Shown: in pieces, positions 18,872 through 27,725 of the stretch
Layout: every line of letters begins with the position of its first letter
Position numbering within the stretch: the first letter of the stretch is position 1
From: Carex sylvatica
Taxonomy: Eukaryota; Streptophyta; Magnoliopsida; Poales; Cyperaceae
NCBI GenBank assembly: GCA_964058845.1
Contig: CAXKVR010000736.1
Span: forward strand, 1-27,772
Direction of reading: 5' to 3'
DNA length: 27,772 nt
Notes under the pieces: generated by a model
Told to the model about the DNA's origin: nothing
Databases searched by the model: none
Seen by the model: only the letters and a program-made list of their open reading frames with translations
Position numbers and translations under genes: made by a program

Positions 18872-19550
18872 ACAAATGTAAATTAAATAGTAAAGAAGGT
18901 GAGCCTTTAAAAAATATAAATCAATTCAAAGGCTTGTAGAAAAATAAATTTATCTCATAGTAACCCGTCCGGATATTTCTTTTTCCGTAAGCCAAATTAG
19001 TAAATTTATGCACTCACCTAGAACACCACACATAGAGACCATAAATAGAGTTTTAAGATACTTAAAGAAAACCCCCGGTAAGGGAATTTGGATGAAACAA
19101 ATGTAAATTAAATAGTAAAGAAGGTGAGCCTTTAAAAAAATATAAATCAATTTCAAAGGCTTGTACGAAAATTAATTTATCTCACAGTAATCTGTCCAGA
19201 TATTTCTTTTTTCGTAAGCCAAATTAGTAAATTTATGCACTCACCTAGAACACCACACATAGAGATCATAAATAGAGTTTTACGATACTTAAAGAAAACC
19301 CCCGGTAAGGGAATTTGGATGAAACAAATGTAAATTAAATAATAAAGAAGGTGAGCCTTTAAAAAATATAAATCAATTTCAAAGACTTGTAGGAAAAATA
19401 ATTTATCTCACAGTAACCCGTCCGGATATTTCTTTTTCCGTAAGCCAAATTAGTAAATTTATGCATTCACCTAGAACATCACACATAGAGACCATAAATA
19501 GAGTTTAAAGATACTTAAAGAAAACCCCCGGTAAGGGAATTTGGATGAAA
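18872..19550 (+). repeat. Tandem triplication of a 225-227 bp pol segment
   Basis: Three copies (18872-19096, 19097-19323 and 19324-19550) each encode the stretch between reverse transcriptase and RNase H: INQF..L.GK.IYL..TRPDISFSVSQISKFMHSPRTPHIETINRVLRYLKKTPGKGIWM. The first period is exactly 225 bp, equal to 75 codons, so the original duplication was in frame. The copies differ by scattered substitutions and small indels. A normal copia pol has this segment once. Confidence 0.93.
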
Positions 19551-20017
19551 AACAATGATTCTAATGCTATATATGGCTATTCCGATGCAGATTGGGCTGA
19601 AAGTTTCGATAGAAAATCGACAACCAGTTTTTGCACATTTGTAGACGGAAATCTAATCACATGAAAAATCAAGAAGCAAAATGTTGTGGCTCGATCTAGC
19701 ACGGAAGCGGAGTACCGAGCCATGGCATCAACAACAAGCGAATGAAGATGTTTTGTGATAATCAAGCTGCTCGACATATTGCATCTAATCCGGTATTTCA
19801 TGAACGAACAAAGCATATAGAGGTGGATTGCCACTTCATTAGAGAAAAGATTCAAGTCAAAGAAATAGAAACACCATTCGTAAAAAGTGAAGAACAATTA
19901 GCGGATGTCTTCACCAAAGGATTGGACCCGAGACCATTCGAAGACATTACTAACAAGCTAGAATTGATTGACATCTACAATCCTAACTTGAGAGGGAGTG
20001 TTGAAAATAAAGCTTGA
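19551..20017 (+). pseudogene. Copia pol: RNase H, inactivated
   Basis: RNase H landmarks are YGYSDADWAES..RKSTTSF (19570-19630), a stop at 19662-19664 in place of tryptophan, [14 protein letters not shown] (about 19685-19727), then a small deletion and frame change. It resumes as [17 protein letters not shown] (about 19745), [15 protein letters not shown] and [11 protein letters not shown]. The frame runs 19 bp into the 3' LTR before stopping at 20015-20017. Confidence 0.9.
19990..19998 (+). other. Polypurine tract of copia element
   Basis: GAGAGGGAG lies immediately before the 3' LTR, the expected plus-strand priming site. Confidence 0.85.
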
Positions 20018-20275
20018 ACTTAGAGACAATCTCATCATTGGTCAACGGCCCAGATCAAATCAAGTATAACACTAGATTTAGAATTATATGCAACGTTATC
20101 TTGATATATTCATTTGTATTAAACATACCAAAGATGAAAAAATAGACAACGGTAAAATTAACGACTATATTAGCCTCTGTAATATAAATAGCGATACACA
20201 CTGTACAGAAAAATGTATTAATGAAATTCAATCATATTCATCATTCTTCTGCATACTATTTCTCAAAAACTAACA
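19999..20275 (+). repeat. 3' LTR of copia element
   Basis: This LTR is 277 bp, the same length as the 5' LTR, with about nine substitutions between them by eye. It is followed by AGATT, the target duplication. Confidence 0.95.
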
Positions 20276-20960
20276 AGATTGATTGTTATATTGGTTTTGA
20301 TTCTTGCTACGTGAGTTTGCATTGAACTCCGGGATTTCATCATATGCATAGTTTTCACCATGGTATAGCAATGCTTTATCAACATCTCAACTCTAATTGT
20401 TTCCTCATGGGAAAACATAGGTATTTTGCGACTTCGCCCCTCCGAAAAGTACCTGTCTGAATCATTTGAACTCTTTTTAACCTTAGACCTATCTAGCAAA
20501 CCACATTCTTGTTCTTCCCTCAATCTGAACTCTAGTGAGTTGTTGCTCTCCCAATCCTTCATGGAACCCAGCAAGATTGCTCACTTGCAAATTAATCGAC
20601 AATCTATCACGATTTGCAAGCAACTTCAATTCTTCTTCCACACCTCTCTGAAATTCAGTAGACATACTCTTACTATGGCTCAAACCCACTTGATCTTTAA
20701 ATTGGTAATGGTGGAATAAGGAATTACATTTAATTGTTTTGGTAGTTACTGATTATCATAAAAGGGTTTCTCCATGTCCCTCAAACCTGTCTCTTGATAT
20801 TGACTTATATCTTCATTTATATCTTCTACGAATAGAACTTGCTTAGGTAGTCCAGTGCCGGGTCCGAAAGTACCTTAGACTTTTCATGTGGGTTAAGAGA
20901 AAGATGGGTGTATGGGTCCTGAGAAATAATATGCGACAAATTCTCTTTGTGCAAAGCCAT
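20276..20960 (-). pseudogene. Split GRAS pseudogene, upstream part
   Basis: Read on the minus strand from 20960, the frame starts MALHKENLSHIISQDPYTHL and continues with the LISCL motif LSDPALDYLSK. An early stop occurs near 20835. Further homology includes STEFQRGVEEELK (about 20615-20660), LSINLQVSNL, WESNNSLEFRLREEQECGLLDRSK.KKSSNDSDR and SRKIPMFSHEETIRVEM. It ends at the copia junction (20276) in the codons just before leucine region I, and the sequence resumes at 9979. Several frameshifts and deletions separate the blocks. An extra upstream ATG (20964) is out of frame. Confidence 0.88.
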
Positions 20961-21470
20961 GCATGTTGTTTGCAGCTTTGGAAATTTGATTGACAGATAA
21001 TCTACAGATCCCATTAAATGAAATGAATTACTGAAACAGTAAAAATCATTATTCAGTGAAAAATTTAGTAAGGAGTACAAAATGTTATGTGGTTGAATCT
21101 GAAATATCGTGCCGCAACACAGAATAGTTTATCAGACTTTTAGATCAATAAATAATGATACAAGCTTTTGATTTTCAAAATGTAACGCTAGAACTGTAAA
21201 TTATACAGATCCCCTTGTTAATATAGAAGGGTGTTACAAGGAACCACATAAGGAAAAAATAGAATCGGAATTGAAATCTAATGAAACGGTCAGAATCAGC
21301 TGAATCAGATCGAAAACTCGAATATTTTTGACAGAAACTTGTTTTGTACTCGGTTTGATTTGAAATTTGGATTTAGACTTAATTTGAGTTTATTTAAGAC
21401 TATAAGCACTTGTTTGTGATTTTAGAAAACCGCCAAATGGTTTAGTGGGTTATAAAACAAAGAAAAATAT
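20961..21470 (-). other. Upstream (leader intron) region of split GRAS pseudogene
   Basis: On the minus strand, an acceptor-like TCTGTAG followed by ATTATCTGTCAATCAAATTTCC precedes the start, matching the second leader segment of the intact genes. The motif ATATTAACAAGGGGATCT (21209-21226) is identical to that in the leader intron of the first GRAS gene. No leader exon was recognised further upstream. Confidence 0.5.
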
Positions 21471-21623
21471 GAGAATTAGCTTTTGATCTAGTGACAAAGA
21501 CATATGATTTCTATGTGAGAGGTCATAGATTTAAAATTCAGATGGAAGAAAATTTTTATTATAATAACAAGAGTATTAAATAGTTAGGTGGCTTGACCTC
21601 CAACCTTTATCCAAACAAAAACA
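21471..21623 (+). mobile_element. tRNA-derived SINE, plus orientation
   Basis: It starts GAGAATTAGCTTTTGATCTA, with an internal A-box-like TGATCTAGTGAC and a degraded B-box (GAGGTCATAGATTTAAAAT). The body ends TGGCTTGACCTCCAACCTTT and a short A-rich tail follows. It is the same family as the minus-strand copy at 24205-24359, whose B-box (GGTCATGGGTTCGAA) is well preserved. Confidence 0.7.
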
Positions 21624-23233
21624 AAGGAACATATGATATATAAAGATAATAGTAGTAATATTAAGATAATGATAATTAAAAAAAAAAACAGATTTAAAGA
21701 TTTCTTTATTGAGTGCATCAATAGATATCTTTAATGGCCCAAGCCCAATTGAAGAAAATATTCCCTCTCCTCCACTAAAACTCACGCAAGCCTCTGCCAA
21801 TGGACTCCACCTTCTCTTTAACCCTTTGACTGAATAGGCCCCACTGAAGAGCACTTCGTTCTCCCTTGTTAACCAGACAGGTGGGTCATCTCCTGATGAC
21901 CATGGGTCCTTCAGGATTCGACCTTCTTCTCCAATTAATTATTTTGACCCAGTCAAAATTGCAGATTTCGCCCCCAAATCCTATAATTAAAAATAGGTCC
22001 AAGTCGCGAGAATCAACATCAAGAATCACTCCACGGTAGAAGAATCAACGAAGAATCGCTTGACTCGGCCAATTTGAATCATTTTTTCGCTGAAAAATCG
22101 CACACCGAGAAACTCAGTCCAAATCGGATCGCCGACGGCCGATCCCGGTCCGACTCGGCCGATTCCGGTCTGACTCGGCTGATTTTACCTTCTATGCAAG
22201 GAACTGATTTGTTATGACAAGTGCCCAAACCTTTCAATAAAGAAAATTATGAAATGCCAAAATCTTTCAATCATTATGGTGAACAAAAAAATAAATTTTT
22301 TATATAAAACAATTGTTAAACTATTTTTCCAGAATTTTTGATTAAACTAAACAATAATAAAAAATTCAGCAAAGTAATGATTTTCAAAAATTCTAAAAAA
22401 ATAGTTAAAAATTTTCAAAAAATATAAAATTTGATCTCCAAGCACATTTTAATATGAAGAACACACTGGAATGTTCGAATCGACTATTTGAACTTTGAAA
22501 ATGAAAATATGAGAAAAGAGTGCACATTAGGAGCATAAAAGAAAGGTGCATTTTAACCCTCCTCTACGAAATATATATATATATATATATCTCGTTAACA
22601 AAACTTAATCACCAATATAATCATATTTTTAATCAATAAATACCAATAAGAAAATATTCCTATGTGACCATATATGATTTTAAAATAAGCGGATAAAAAA
22701 ATACATATCTGTATCAAAATATTCACAAATAGATACGAAGAATTATCAATTCCGAAACCAAAACCACATCCGTATAAATCATATACGTAATACATTAGAA
22801 AACAGTTCGAAAGTTTAGAGAAATCATAAAGTCTAACAACCAGTCTAACATTTCAGGATGTCATTTTCTAGAATTTTTCAGAGGCATTGAGGGGATTTTT
22901 TTAATTTTGTTTTTGGTTTTTCCACCTTATATTTTTGGAATTTTTCCGTCGGATTGGATTTGGTCACGTACCCCTTTCTGTTTTGCAAATTCCTATGGAG
23001 CCATTCTTGTTTTTAATATTTTGTTTTTTAATTTTTCTATCAATAAAAATCACGGTTTTGCCTTACACCATGAAATTGCCCAAATATATTAGCAAACTAT
23101 CAGATAAAGATATTAACAGAGTTATTTTTACTTCAATCATTGCATCAGATATATATATTTGTAATTCATTTTTGTTAAGGTGCTTGAAGTTAAAATAACA
23201 ATGTCAATATATTTACCTAAACCGTGTCGTTCA
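21624..23233. other. Intergenic DNA, no gene recognised
   Basis: No coding region is supported, and short open frames here lack motifs. The stretch 22105-22185 is GC-richer, with repeated GACTCGGCCGATTCCGGTC-like words. An AT microsatellite lies at 22571-22590. The word GACCCAGTCAAAAT near 21945 also occurs, inverted, in the solo LTR near 8475, hinting at a fragment of a related element. Confidence 0.4.
22571..22590. repeat. AT dinucleotide microsatellite
   Basis: Ten consecutive AT units. Confidence 0.95.
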
Positions 23234-23443
23234 ATCTTTAGCCATTAACATTGACTATCAACTACACCGTGGTAGTTTCAAAGAAACTAATTTGTTGAAG
23301 TCGTCAAATTTTTCCGAATGGCCAAAAATTCTCTTTAAATCTTTAGCGATTAGCATTGACTATCAACTACACCGTGGTAGTTTCAAAGTACTAATTTGAT
23401 GAAGTCAGATGGTCAAATTTTTCCAAATGCCAAAAATTATACA
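23234..23443. repeat. 105-bp direct tandem duplication
   Basis: The copies 23234-23338 and 23339-23443 share ATCTTTAGC.ATTA.CATTG and CTACACCGTGGTAGTTTCAA, with about ten differences and small indels. No coding meaning is apparent. It lies about 500-700 bp before the core promoter of the second GRAS gene. Confidence 0.88.
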
Positions 23444-23929
23444 TTATGTAATTCTGGATATTTAGTGGGTGTTCTTTGGTCAAAATTAGGCGATGATCCC
23501 AGACTACCACCAAATAACAGTCAATTGTTTTAATCATGACTTGTTTCCGATTATATCCTTTTTGTTCTTTATTTTTTATTATTTAGTTTTTAAATATCAT
23601 AATAAAATACTGATGCCTGAGACCAACAACCCAACCATCAATTGGACAAAAGTGGAAGGTAAATATTGCGTAAGCGCGCAGTACCAGTACCACCAATTTC
23701 TTATTAATGGAAGCTTGTATTTTTTTTTTTTACCTCCAACACCAACAAAATACTAGAATTTATTTTATACTCAGGCTTCATGTTTATCACATCTCAATTA
23801 CAAGAATTCCGTAAAGTGACGGGCATGGTCAGTTGGAGAAATTTGACTACATGAAGGCACCAATACCAGGCAAAAAAAAATTTCATTATGTTGACTTTCT
23901 TGAAAGTAACATAACTTCTAAGACTGGTT
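23444..23929. other. Distal upstream region of second GRAS gene
   Basis: No gene is recognised. TGACG (TGA-factor type) occurs at 23817 and TTGAC (W-box type) near 23849. Both are short and could be chance. Confidence 0.35.
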
Positions 23930-24041
23930 GTTAACTGTGATGATATCTCTCCCTATAACAACCCCAAACTTATCGATATAATATCAAAGAGCTTCTTTCT
24001 CGAGCCTCTACGCTCTAGCTATCTGGTCATCCTATTTTGAG
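23930..24041 (+). promoter_or_regulatory. Core promoter and 5' leader exon of second GRAS gene
   Basis: A TATA-like CTCCCTATAACAACCCC (about 23949-23965) is followed by the conserved GAGCTTCTTTCTCGAGCCTC core and a GT donor (TTGAG|GTACC, 24042). The same arrangement occurs at 1130-1276 and, inverted, at 3935-4060, which is the main support for calling it promoter plus leader exon. Confidence 0.55.
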
Positions 24042-24204
24042 GTACCCTGCAAAAATCACTCTCCAAGCAATTTTACATATTTTTTTCTGACAAAAATGAC
24101 CTCAAAATGCCACTGATTTCATTGAAATCATTAAAATTAAAGCAAATAGGAAAAGTAATAATGTAGGGTGTTTGGCACCTATTTTTTCTTTCTTTTTTTC
24201 CGGA

Positions 24205-24359
24205 TTTTTTTTTTTTTGAGTAAAGGTTGGAGGTCAAGCCACCCAACTATTTAACATCCTTCTTATTATAATAAATGATTTCTCCCATCCGTATTTCGAA
24301 CCCATGACCTCTCACATATTGACCATGTGCCTTTGTCACTAGACCAAAGGCTAGTTCTC
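24205..24359 (-). mobile_element. tRNA-derived SINE, minus orientation
   Basis: On the minus strand it begins GAGAACTAGCCTTTGGTCTA. It shows A-box TGGTCTAGTGAC and B-box GGTCATGGGTTCGAA about 30 bp apart, and ends GGTTTGGAGG-type CCTCCAACCTTTACTC followed by 13 A residues. This is the usual structure of an RNA polymerase III SINE. It lies antisense inside the predicted leader intron of the second GRAS gene. Confidence 0.78.
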
Positions 24360-24567
24360 AAATATAAATATATAAGTTTTTGTTTTTCTTGTTTTATTTA
24401 TAAAATTTTCATATTCGTTTCTGAAAGTTAATATGGGGACTCTATAAGGATGGCATATTTCTTGCTAAAACTGAAATTTTCTTCTTCATTTTTAACGTTT
24501 TTGTTTCCAATAACATAGCTAGTTCAATTAAAGAACAATTGATAGCTGTTGGTAGGTTTAGTTACCT

Positions 24568-24773
24568 GACGGAGTGGTCCGATGGGCATTGGACCCACTT
24601 TGGGTCGATGGGCTTCAACTTCGTCTCCACTTTACGGTCCGTGCACTTAGCTTTAATATTTGTGCATGGCTGCTTCAATATTTCTGTGCATGGATCGTAA
24701 AGTAGATCGGACGGACTTGGAGCCCACCAAAACCAAAAGTAGGTCTAATGCCCATTGAACCTACTCCGCTCTA
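24568..24773. mobile_element. Foldback MITE, 206 bp, 9-bp target duplication
   Basis: The exact direct repeat TAGTTACCT flanks it (24559-24567 and 24774-24782). About 80-90 bp at each end are imperfect inverted repeats. Shared words include CGGAGT, TGGGCATT, CACTTT or TACTTTTGG, TGGGCT and CTACTTTACGATCC. A 9-bp target duplication with long terminal inverted repeats suggests a Mutator-derived element. There is no coding capacity. Confidence 0.8.
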
Positions 24774-25239
24774 TAGTTACCTTAGTATACTTCATTAAAG
24801 AGAAGACCTATTTTAAGTGCTTCAATCACAACATTAAGAATTGAGAGAAAAATTAATTTCTTCGAACCAATTTTGTCCTTATTATTTATTTACTAAGTTT
24901 TGTTACTTATTATCACATTGTTAGTAAATAAGGAACTTAATAAAAACTGGCATTGATGCTTTTTTATCATAATATTTTGTTGATTATTTATTTGTGTTTT
25001 GCTAATGATATAGGATATATGATCCAACTAATAGTTAGATTAGTTCTGTTCTTTTTAATGCTTATTATACATCATTACTAAACTAATCATAAATAGCCAA
25101 CTATTAATGGTGAAATTGAAAAGAAAAGAAAAATCACAGAATAATGTTATTCAATTGTTTCACTTCACTAATTGGATTCATTTTATGAAATTTTTAGATT
25201 AAGTATTCTGTCAATCAAATTTTGGAAGTTGCAACCAAC

Positions 25240-27204
25240 ATGGCTTCGTCGAATGATAACAACTCTTGGTTTTTGAAGCCGAACGAATTGCACGGTTCCA
25301 ATGATAATTGTAATCACACAAACTTCTCGCAAATTATCCCCAAAAAAGACCCACCCAACAACCTTTCTCTCAACCAACATGAGAAGTCTGGTATACTTTT
25401 AGATCCAACACTAGACTACATAAGCCAGTATTTATTGGAGGAAGAGAAAGATGAAAAAATTAATGGTTATCAAGATGAAGCTCTCAGGGACATAGAGAAA
25501 CCCTTTTATGATATCCTTGGGGAAAAGTATCCACCTCCACAAGAAAATCAATTGGTATCAAAACAATCAAAGGTTAATCCTGATTTTGCAACCTATGTTT
25601 TAAAAGATCAAGTGGGTCCAACTTTTAGTGAGAGTTTGAAAGAACACCCCCATAAAGAAAACTCGTTGGCTACTGAATTTCAGAGAGGTGTAGAAGAAGG
25701 ATTGAAGTTCCTTCCAAATCACAATAGATTGTCTATTAATTTGCAAGTGAGCAATATTTCCCTTAATCCAACGAAGAAACATGATAGCAACTCACTAGTG
25801 ATTAGATCTGGGGAAGAGCAAGGAAGTGATTTGCTAAATAAATCTAAGGGTAAAAAGAATACAAATGATGCAGATTTGGACATTTTGGAGGGGCGAAATT
25901 GCAAAATAACCATGGTCTCTAATGGGGAAACAATTAGAGATGAGGTGTTTGATGAAGTTCTACTATACCACGGGGAAAACTGTCCAAGAGAAGAAATATC
26001 TAGCCTAAGAGAAATAAAGGAGCTCGAAGCAAACTCATATAGAGAGTATCAAAACCGACACGGCCATGTCAATCTCAAAAAACACCTGATATCTTGCGCA
26101 GAGGCGATATCTAAGAATGATAACAAAATAGCAAGTGAACTTATAAAACAAATAAGGAAGGAAACATCTCCTATTGGAGATGGGATCCAAAGACTTGCAT
26201 GTATTCTTGTTGATGGACTAGAGGCACGCTTGGCTGGTACAGGAAGTGCAGCCTATCGTCAATATTTCACAAGGCAGGTACACACCGTCGACTATCTGAA
26301 GGCCTATTATAAGTGCTTAAAGGCATCCCCCATTATGAGAGTTTCATATCATTTTGCTAATGAGAGCATTCTCAGTGCCACAGGCAATGCATCAAAAATC
26401 CATGTAATTGATTTTGGCATTACTTTTGGATTCCAATGGCCATCTCTAATTCAATCACTTGCAAAAAGAAAAGATGGTCCCCCGAAACTCCGAATTACTG
26501 GGGTAGATTTGCCTCAGCCGGGATTTCACCCTGCTGAAAGAATCAATGAGACAGGAAGGAGGTTGGCAGAGTATGCTAGAAATTTTGGAGTTCCTTTTGA
26601 GTATCAAGGGATCGCATCACAGTGGGAGTCCATATGTATTGATGATCTTGGTATCAATGATGATGAAGTGCTTGTAATTAATAGTATGTATAGCTTAGCT
26701 AGAGTAAGGGATGAACCTCTATTAGACAAGAATAATCTTAGGAATAAACTCCTCGATCTGATTCGTCAGGCCAAACCGAAGGTTTTTGTTCAAGGAATAT
26801 TCAACTTATCCTTCAGTCCCTTCTTCATCACACGGTTTCGACATGTTTTGTTGCAGTTCTCCAGGTTCTTCGACATGATTGACACGTTGTTCCCACGAGA
26901 CAACAACCATAGGCAACTACTCGAAGGAGAAATGTTTGGTCCTTCTATAATTAATCTAATAGCATGTGAAGGATCAGATTTGGTCGTAACACTAGAGTCG
27001 TACAAGCAGTGGCACATGAGAAATTTGCAGATCGGCTTTGAACAGCTTCCGGTAGATTCACGTGTAGTGAAAGAATGTTGTGAAATGGTTAGAAATGATT
27101 ATAGTGAGGCATTTTTCATTGAAAAAGATTGCAATTGGTTACTTGTGGGTTGGAAGGGTAACATATTCTATGCTATTTCATTGTGGAAACCTAAAGTAGA
27201 ATAA
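25240..27204 (+). CDS. GRAS family transcription regulator, LISCL (SCL9/14/33-like) subfamily
   Basis: A 654-residue intact frame starts at the ATG of CCAACATGGCTTCG, the position conserved in all copies. An in-frame TTG 18 bp upstream extends the open frame but is not a credible start. The N-terminal half contains the LISCL motif LLDPTLDYISQYLLEEEKDEK (residues about 51-71) and an acidic linker. The GRAS domain begins near HVNLKKHLISCAEAI (residue about 277). It contains KIHVIDFGITFGFQWP (about 386), the PQPGFHPAERI region, SFSPFFITRF and ends CNWLLVGWKGNIFYAISLWK. By family knowledge it acts in the nucleus as a transcriptional co-regulator, and the targets here are unknown. Compared with the gene at 1725 it keeps the full LKDQVGPTFSESL segment. 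Its promoter TATA motif is intact, and its leader intron carries two transposon insertions. Confidence 0.94.
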   Translation: MASSNDNNSWFLKPNELHGSNDNCNHTNFSQIIPKKDPPNNLSLNQHEKSGILLDPTLDYISQYLLEEEKDEKINGYQDEALRDIEKPFYDILGEKYPPPQENQLVSKQSKVNPDFATYVLKDQVGPTFSESLKEHPHKENSLATEFQRGVEEGLKFLPNHNRLSINLQVSNISLNPTKKHDSNSLVIRSGEEQGSDLLNKSKGKKNTNDADLDILEGRNCKITMVSNGETIRDEVFDEVLLYHGENCPREEISSLREIKELEANSYREYQNRHGHVNLKKHLISCAEAISKNDNKIASELIKQIRKETSPIGDGIQRLACILVDGLEARLAGTGSAAYRQYFTRQVHTVDYLKAYYKCLKASPIMRVSYHFANESILSATGNASKIHVIDFGITFGFQWPSLIQSLAKRKDGPPKLRITGVDLPQPGFHPAERINETGRRLAEYARNFGVPFEYQGIASQWESICIDDLGINDDEVLVINSMYSLARVRDEPLLDKNNLRNKLLDLIRQAKPKVFVQGIFNLSFSPFFITRFRHVLLQFSRFFDMIDTLFPRDNNHRQLLEGEMFGPSIINLIACEGSDLVVTLESYKQWHMRNLQIGFEQLPVDSRVVKECCEMVRNDYSEAFFIEKDCNWLLVGWKGNIFYAISLWKPKVE

Positions 27205-27725
27205 ACTTCGAGATCAACTTCTAGTTTACCATGAACTTAGAAAATTTTAATGTACTTCTCTTACAAAGCACTCATTTATGTACCGAAATGTAGACTATGA
27301 ATTTATTCACTCTACAATTTATCTGTTTATTATTCTGCTTGCCACTTTTCCCTTTATTATTTGTAGACTAGGATTTTAACATCCCTTACAGCAGTTGATC
27401 ATTGAAAAGAAATGCTAATGTACCAGTGCCCTTGAGGAACACCCAAACCAAACAGACGTTGAGAGGATGTCATGGCCCAAATGAGGAGGCCCATGTCAGT
27501 TTGAGAGCAATTGGAGAATCTTTGTGGAATTTTTTGGTACTTTAATATAAAATGGATAGAAGAGTGTAGAGATAAGGGAAGAGCTACACTAGAGAGAAGA
27601 GAAAGACAATTCATTTCATTCAAGACGTTGATTACAAGAATTACATGGATATTTTAGCTAATTTCTTCTGCTAATTTTGACTGCTCTCTATATTATCTCC
27701 CATTTATTCTAATTACTGTTAAAAA
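27205..27725 (+). repeat. 3' flank of second GRAS gene, duplicated with 6130-6665
   Basis: The first 200 bp resemble the other GRAS 3' flanks (TAGACTAGGATTTTAACATC). The rest (27400-27725) matches the inverted region 6130-6470, including GGAACACCCAAACCAAACAG, TATAAAATGGATAGAAG and AATTACATGGATATTT. The outer part could be a shared decayed LTR. It has no coding region. Confidence 0.6.

Larger units (their letters stand above)
9980..20275 (+). mobile_element. Ty1/copia LTR retrotransposon, defective, carrying a nested hAT element
   Basis: The element has two 277-bp LTRs (9980-10256 and 19999-20275) with TG...CA ends. It also has an initiator-methionine tRNA primer site immediately after the first LTR, a purine tract GAGAGGGAG before the second, and the 5-bp target duplication AGATT (9975-9979 and 20276-20280). 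The pol order protease, integrase, reverse transcriptase, RNase H identifies the copia superfamily. Removing the hAT insertion leaves about 4.8 kb. By eye the two LTRs differ at about nine positions (about 97 percent identical). Gag is very short and pol has many stops and frameshifts, so the element cannot be autonomous. It inserted into the leucine-region-I codons of a GRAS pseudogene, in opposite orientation to it. Confidence 0.95.
24042..25197 (+). other. Predicted 5' leader intron of second GRAS gene
   Basis: It runs from GTACC at 24042 to TTTTTAG at 25197, 42 bp before the start codon. It is about 750 bp longer than the corresponding interval of the first GRAS gene, partly because a SINE (24205-24359) and a foldback MITE (24568-24773) lie within it. 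The splice sites are predicted from conservation, not observed. Confidence 0.45.

Noticed and set aside
16869..19664. TGA read as tryptophan (alternative code) in pol
   Set aside because: TGG codons are used normally elsewhere in pol, and frameshifts and TAA stops are also present. Decay explains the TGA codons better.
22595..23198. Several 60-90-codon frames between the SINE and the second GRAS gene
   Set aside because: They are AT-rich, hydrophobic and overlapping with no recognisable domain, as expected by chance in this composition.
25222..25239. Six-codon N-terminal extension of the second GRAS gene
   Set aside because: It would start at TTG. The ATG at 25240 aligns with the start codon of the other GRAS copies.
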